The translations under genes were made by a program, and so were the position numbers. From NCBI GenBank assembly GCA_002396485.1, contig DGXZ01000054.1:20603-36570 (forward strand): DNA of 15,968 bases, in the 5' to 3' direction. Positions within the stretch are counted from its first letter, which is position 1. Each line of letters opens with the position of its first letter. Shown in pieces: positions 15,015 to 15,968 of the stretch. The DNA comes from Spartobacteria bacterium UBA5019 (GTDB taxonomy: Bacteria; Verrucomicrobiota; Verrucomicrobiia; Chthoniobacterales; Terrimicrobiaceae). The notes below the pieces were generated by a model that was not told the origin of the DNA, did not search any database, and saw only the letters and a list, made by a program, of their open reading frames with translations.

Positions 15015-15968
15015 TCAGGCGGCGGGATTTTTTTGTGTAGCCTGTGCCGCTGCAAGGATTCGCTGCCCGGTTTCCATATCGGAACCCAGAGCCTCGGCGA
15101 TGTCATCCGCGCCGGCCAATTGAATGACCTCGATGGAATTCATACCGCTTGCGGTGAGTTTGAGTGCCTCCTCCTCGGAGATACCGAGGATTTCCGCAAG
15201 TGAGTGGGCGGCCTCGTCGGTCTTGTGCTTGAGGGCTTTTTCCTCGCGCTTGTCCTCTTGGATATCGACTTCCCAGCCGCACATTTTGGCGGTGAGCCGG
15301 GCGTTTTGGCCCTTGCGTCCGATGGCAACCGAGAGGTCTTCCTTGGGCACAAGAACCTGAATGATTTTTTTCGCCTCGTCGGCGGTGATGGATTTGATAT
15401 TCGCCGGCTTGAGCGCGGCGCTCACGAATTTGAGCGGGTCGGCATCCCAGCGGATGATATCGACTTTCTCGTTGTTGAGTTCGCGGACGATGTTTTTGAC
15501 GCGCGCTCCGCGCATGCCGACGCATGCGCCTACTGGATCAACCTTGGGGTCGGCGCTGTGGACAGCAACCTTCGTGCGGAAACCTGCCTCGCGGGCGAGG
15601 ACTTTGAGTTCCACGGTGCGGTCGGCGATTTCGCTGACCTCGAGCTCGAAGAGGCGGCGGACAAAATTGGGATGGCTTCGGGAAAGGATGATCTCCGGCC
15701 CACGGTTGCCGCTCTCCACTGCGACCACATAGGCGCGCAGACGGTCGCCAACATTGTATTCCTCCGTGAGCACGCGCTCGCGGGATGGCATGACGCCCTC
15801 GAATTTGCCGAGATCCACGATCACATCCGAACGCTCGAAGCGGCGAACCGTGCCGGTCACGATCTCTCCGGCCCGATCCTTGAACTCATCATAAATCATC
15901 TCCCGCTCAATTTGGCGGAGGCGCTGGTTGATGGCCTGGCGGGCCGCCTGCGCGGCGATGCGGCCGAA
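15015..15968 (-). CDS. nusA: Transcription termination/antitermination factor NusA (5' partial)
   Basis: RNA polymerase-associated factor controlling pausing, termination and antitermination. The frame is open to the right edge: 23 codons before the internal ATG at 15899 encode FGRIAAQAARQAINQRLRQ, a conserved part of the NusA N-terminal domain, so that ATG is not the start. Next come the S1 domain (EIVTGTVRRFERSDVIVDLG), KH1 with GMRGARVKNIVREL and KH2 with VAIGRKGQNARLTAK, and a short C-terminal helix-hairpin-helix-like region (LAEILGISEEEALKLTASG). The acidic repeats of E. coli-type NusA appear only once or in reduced form. It heads the visible part of the nusA-infB-rbfA operon; rimP, usually upstream, would lie outside the window. 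Confidence 0.96.
   Translation of the reverse strand, partial: FGRIAAQAARQAINQRLRQIEREMIYDEFKDRAGEIVTGTVRRFERSDVIVDLGKFEGVMPSRERVLTEEYNVGDRLRAYVVAVESGNRGPEIILSRSHPNFVRRLFELEVSEIADRTVELKVLAREAGFRTKVAVHSADPKVDPVGACVGMRGARVKNIVRELNNEKVDIIRWDADPLKFVSAALKPANIKSITADEAKKIIQVLVPKEDLSVAIGRKGQNARLTAKMCGWEVDIQEDKREEKALKHKTDEAAHSLAEILGISEEEALKLTASGMNSIEVIQLAGADDIAEALGSDMETGQRILAAAQATQKNPAA

Overview
The window is one gene-dense stretch (about 59% GC by eye) from a bacterial chromosome with no RNA genes, mobile elements, CRISPR arrays or long non-coding spaces. Gene content and order suggest a Gram-negative bacterium of the PVC superphylum, most likely Verrucomicrobiota. This rests on protein style (alanine/proline-rich DnaX, short TruB, a fused ATP-grasp/alpha-E protein with transglutaminases) and is an inference, not a proof.

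Left part, + strand (1-3629): the 3' part of dnaX (DNA polymerase III tau/gamma), the small nucleoid-associated protein YbaB/EbfC, dCTP deaminase (dcd) and a lone flavoprotein disulfide reductase. dnaX, ybaB and dcd overlap end to start (ATGA and TAATG junctions), so they probably form one operon. The recR gene that often follows dnaX-ybaB is absent and dcd takes its place.

Right part, - strand (15968 down to 3616), read in transcription order: nusA (5' end outside the window), infB, rbfA, a DHH phosphoesterase (nrnA type), truB and ribF. This is the classic transcription/translation operon. It runs on without a break into an 840-residue fusion of a circularly permuted ATP-grasp domain with an alpha-E domain, followed by two transglutaminase-family proteins. 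After a 111-base gap come a short-chain dehydrogenase and a long-chain polyprenyl diphosphate synthase. Most junctions are overlaps or gaps of a few bases, so translational coupling is likely. The last - strand gene and the last + strand gene converge and overlap by 14 bases.

The least ordinary part is the cassette at 5554-9802. The ATP-grasp/alpha-E/transglutaminase association is a known but biochemically little-understood set, predicted by comparative genomics to make and process a peptide-like modification. Here it sits behind ribF, and its ATP-grasp part lacks several residues normally needed for ATP-dependent ligation while both transglutaminases keep a full Cys-His-Asp triad. A second small oddity is a 10-codon open reading frame with a good ribosome binding site whose stop overlaps the start of the short-chain dehydrogenase.
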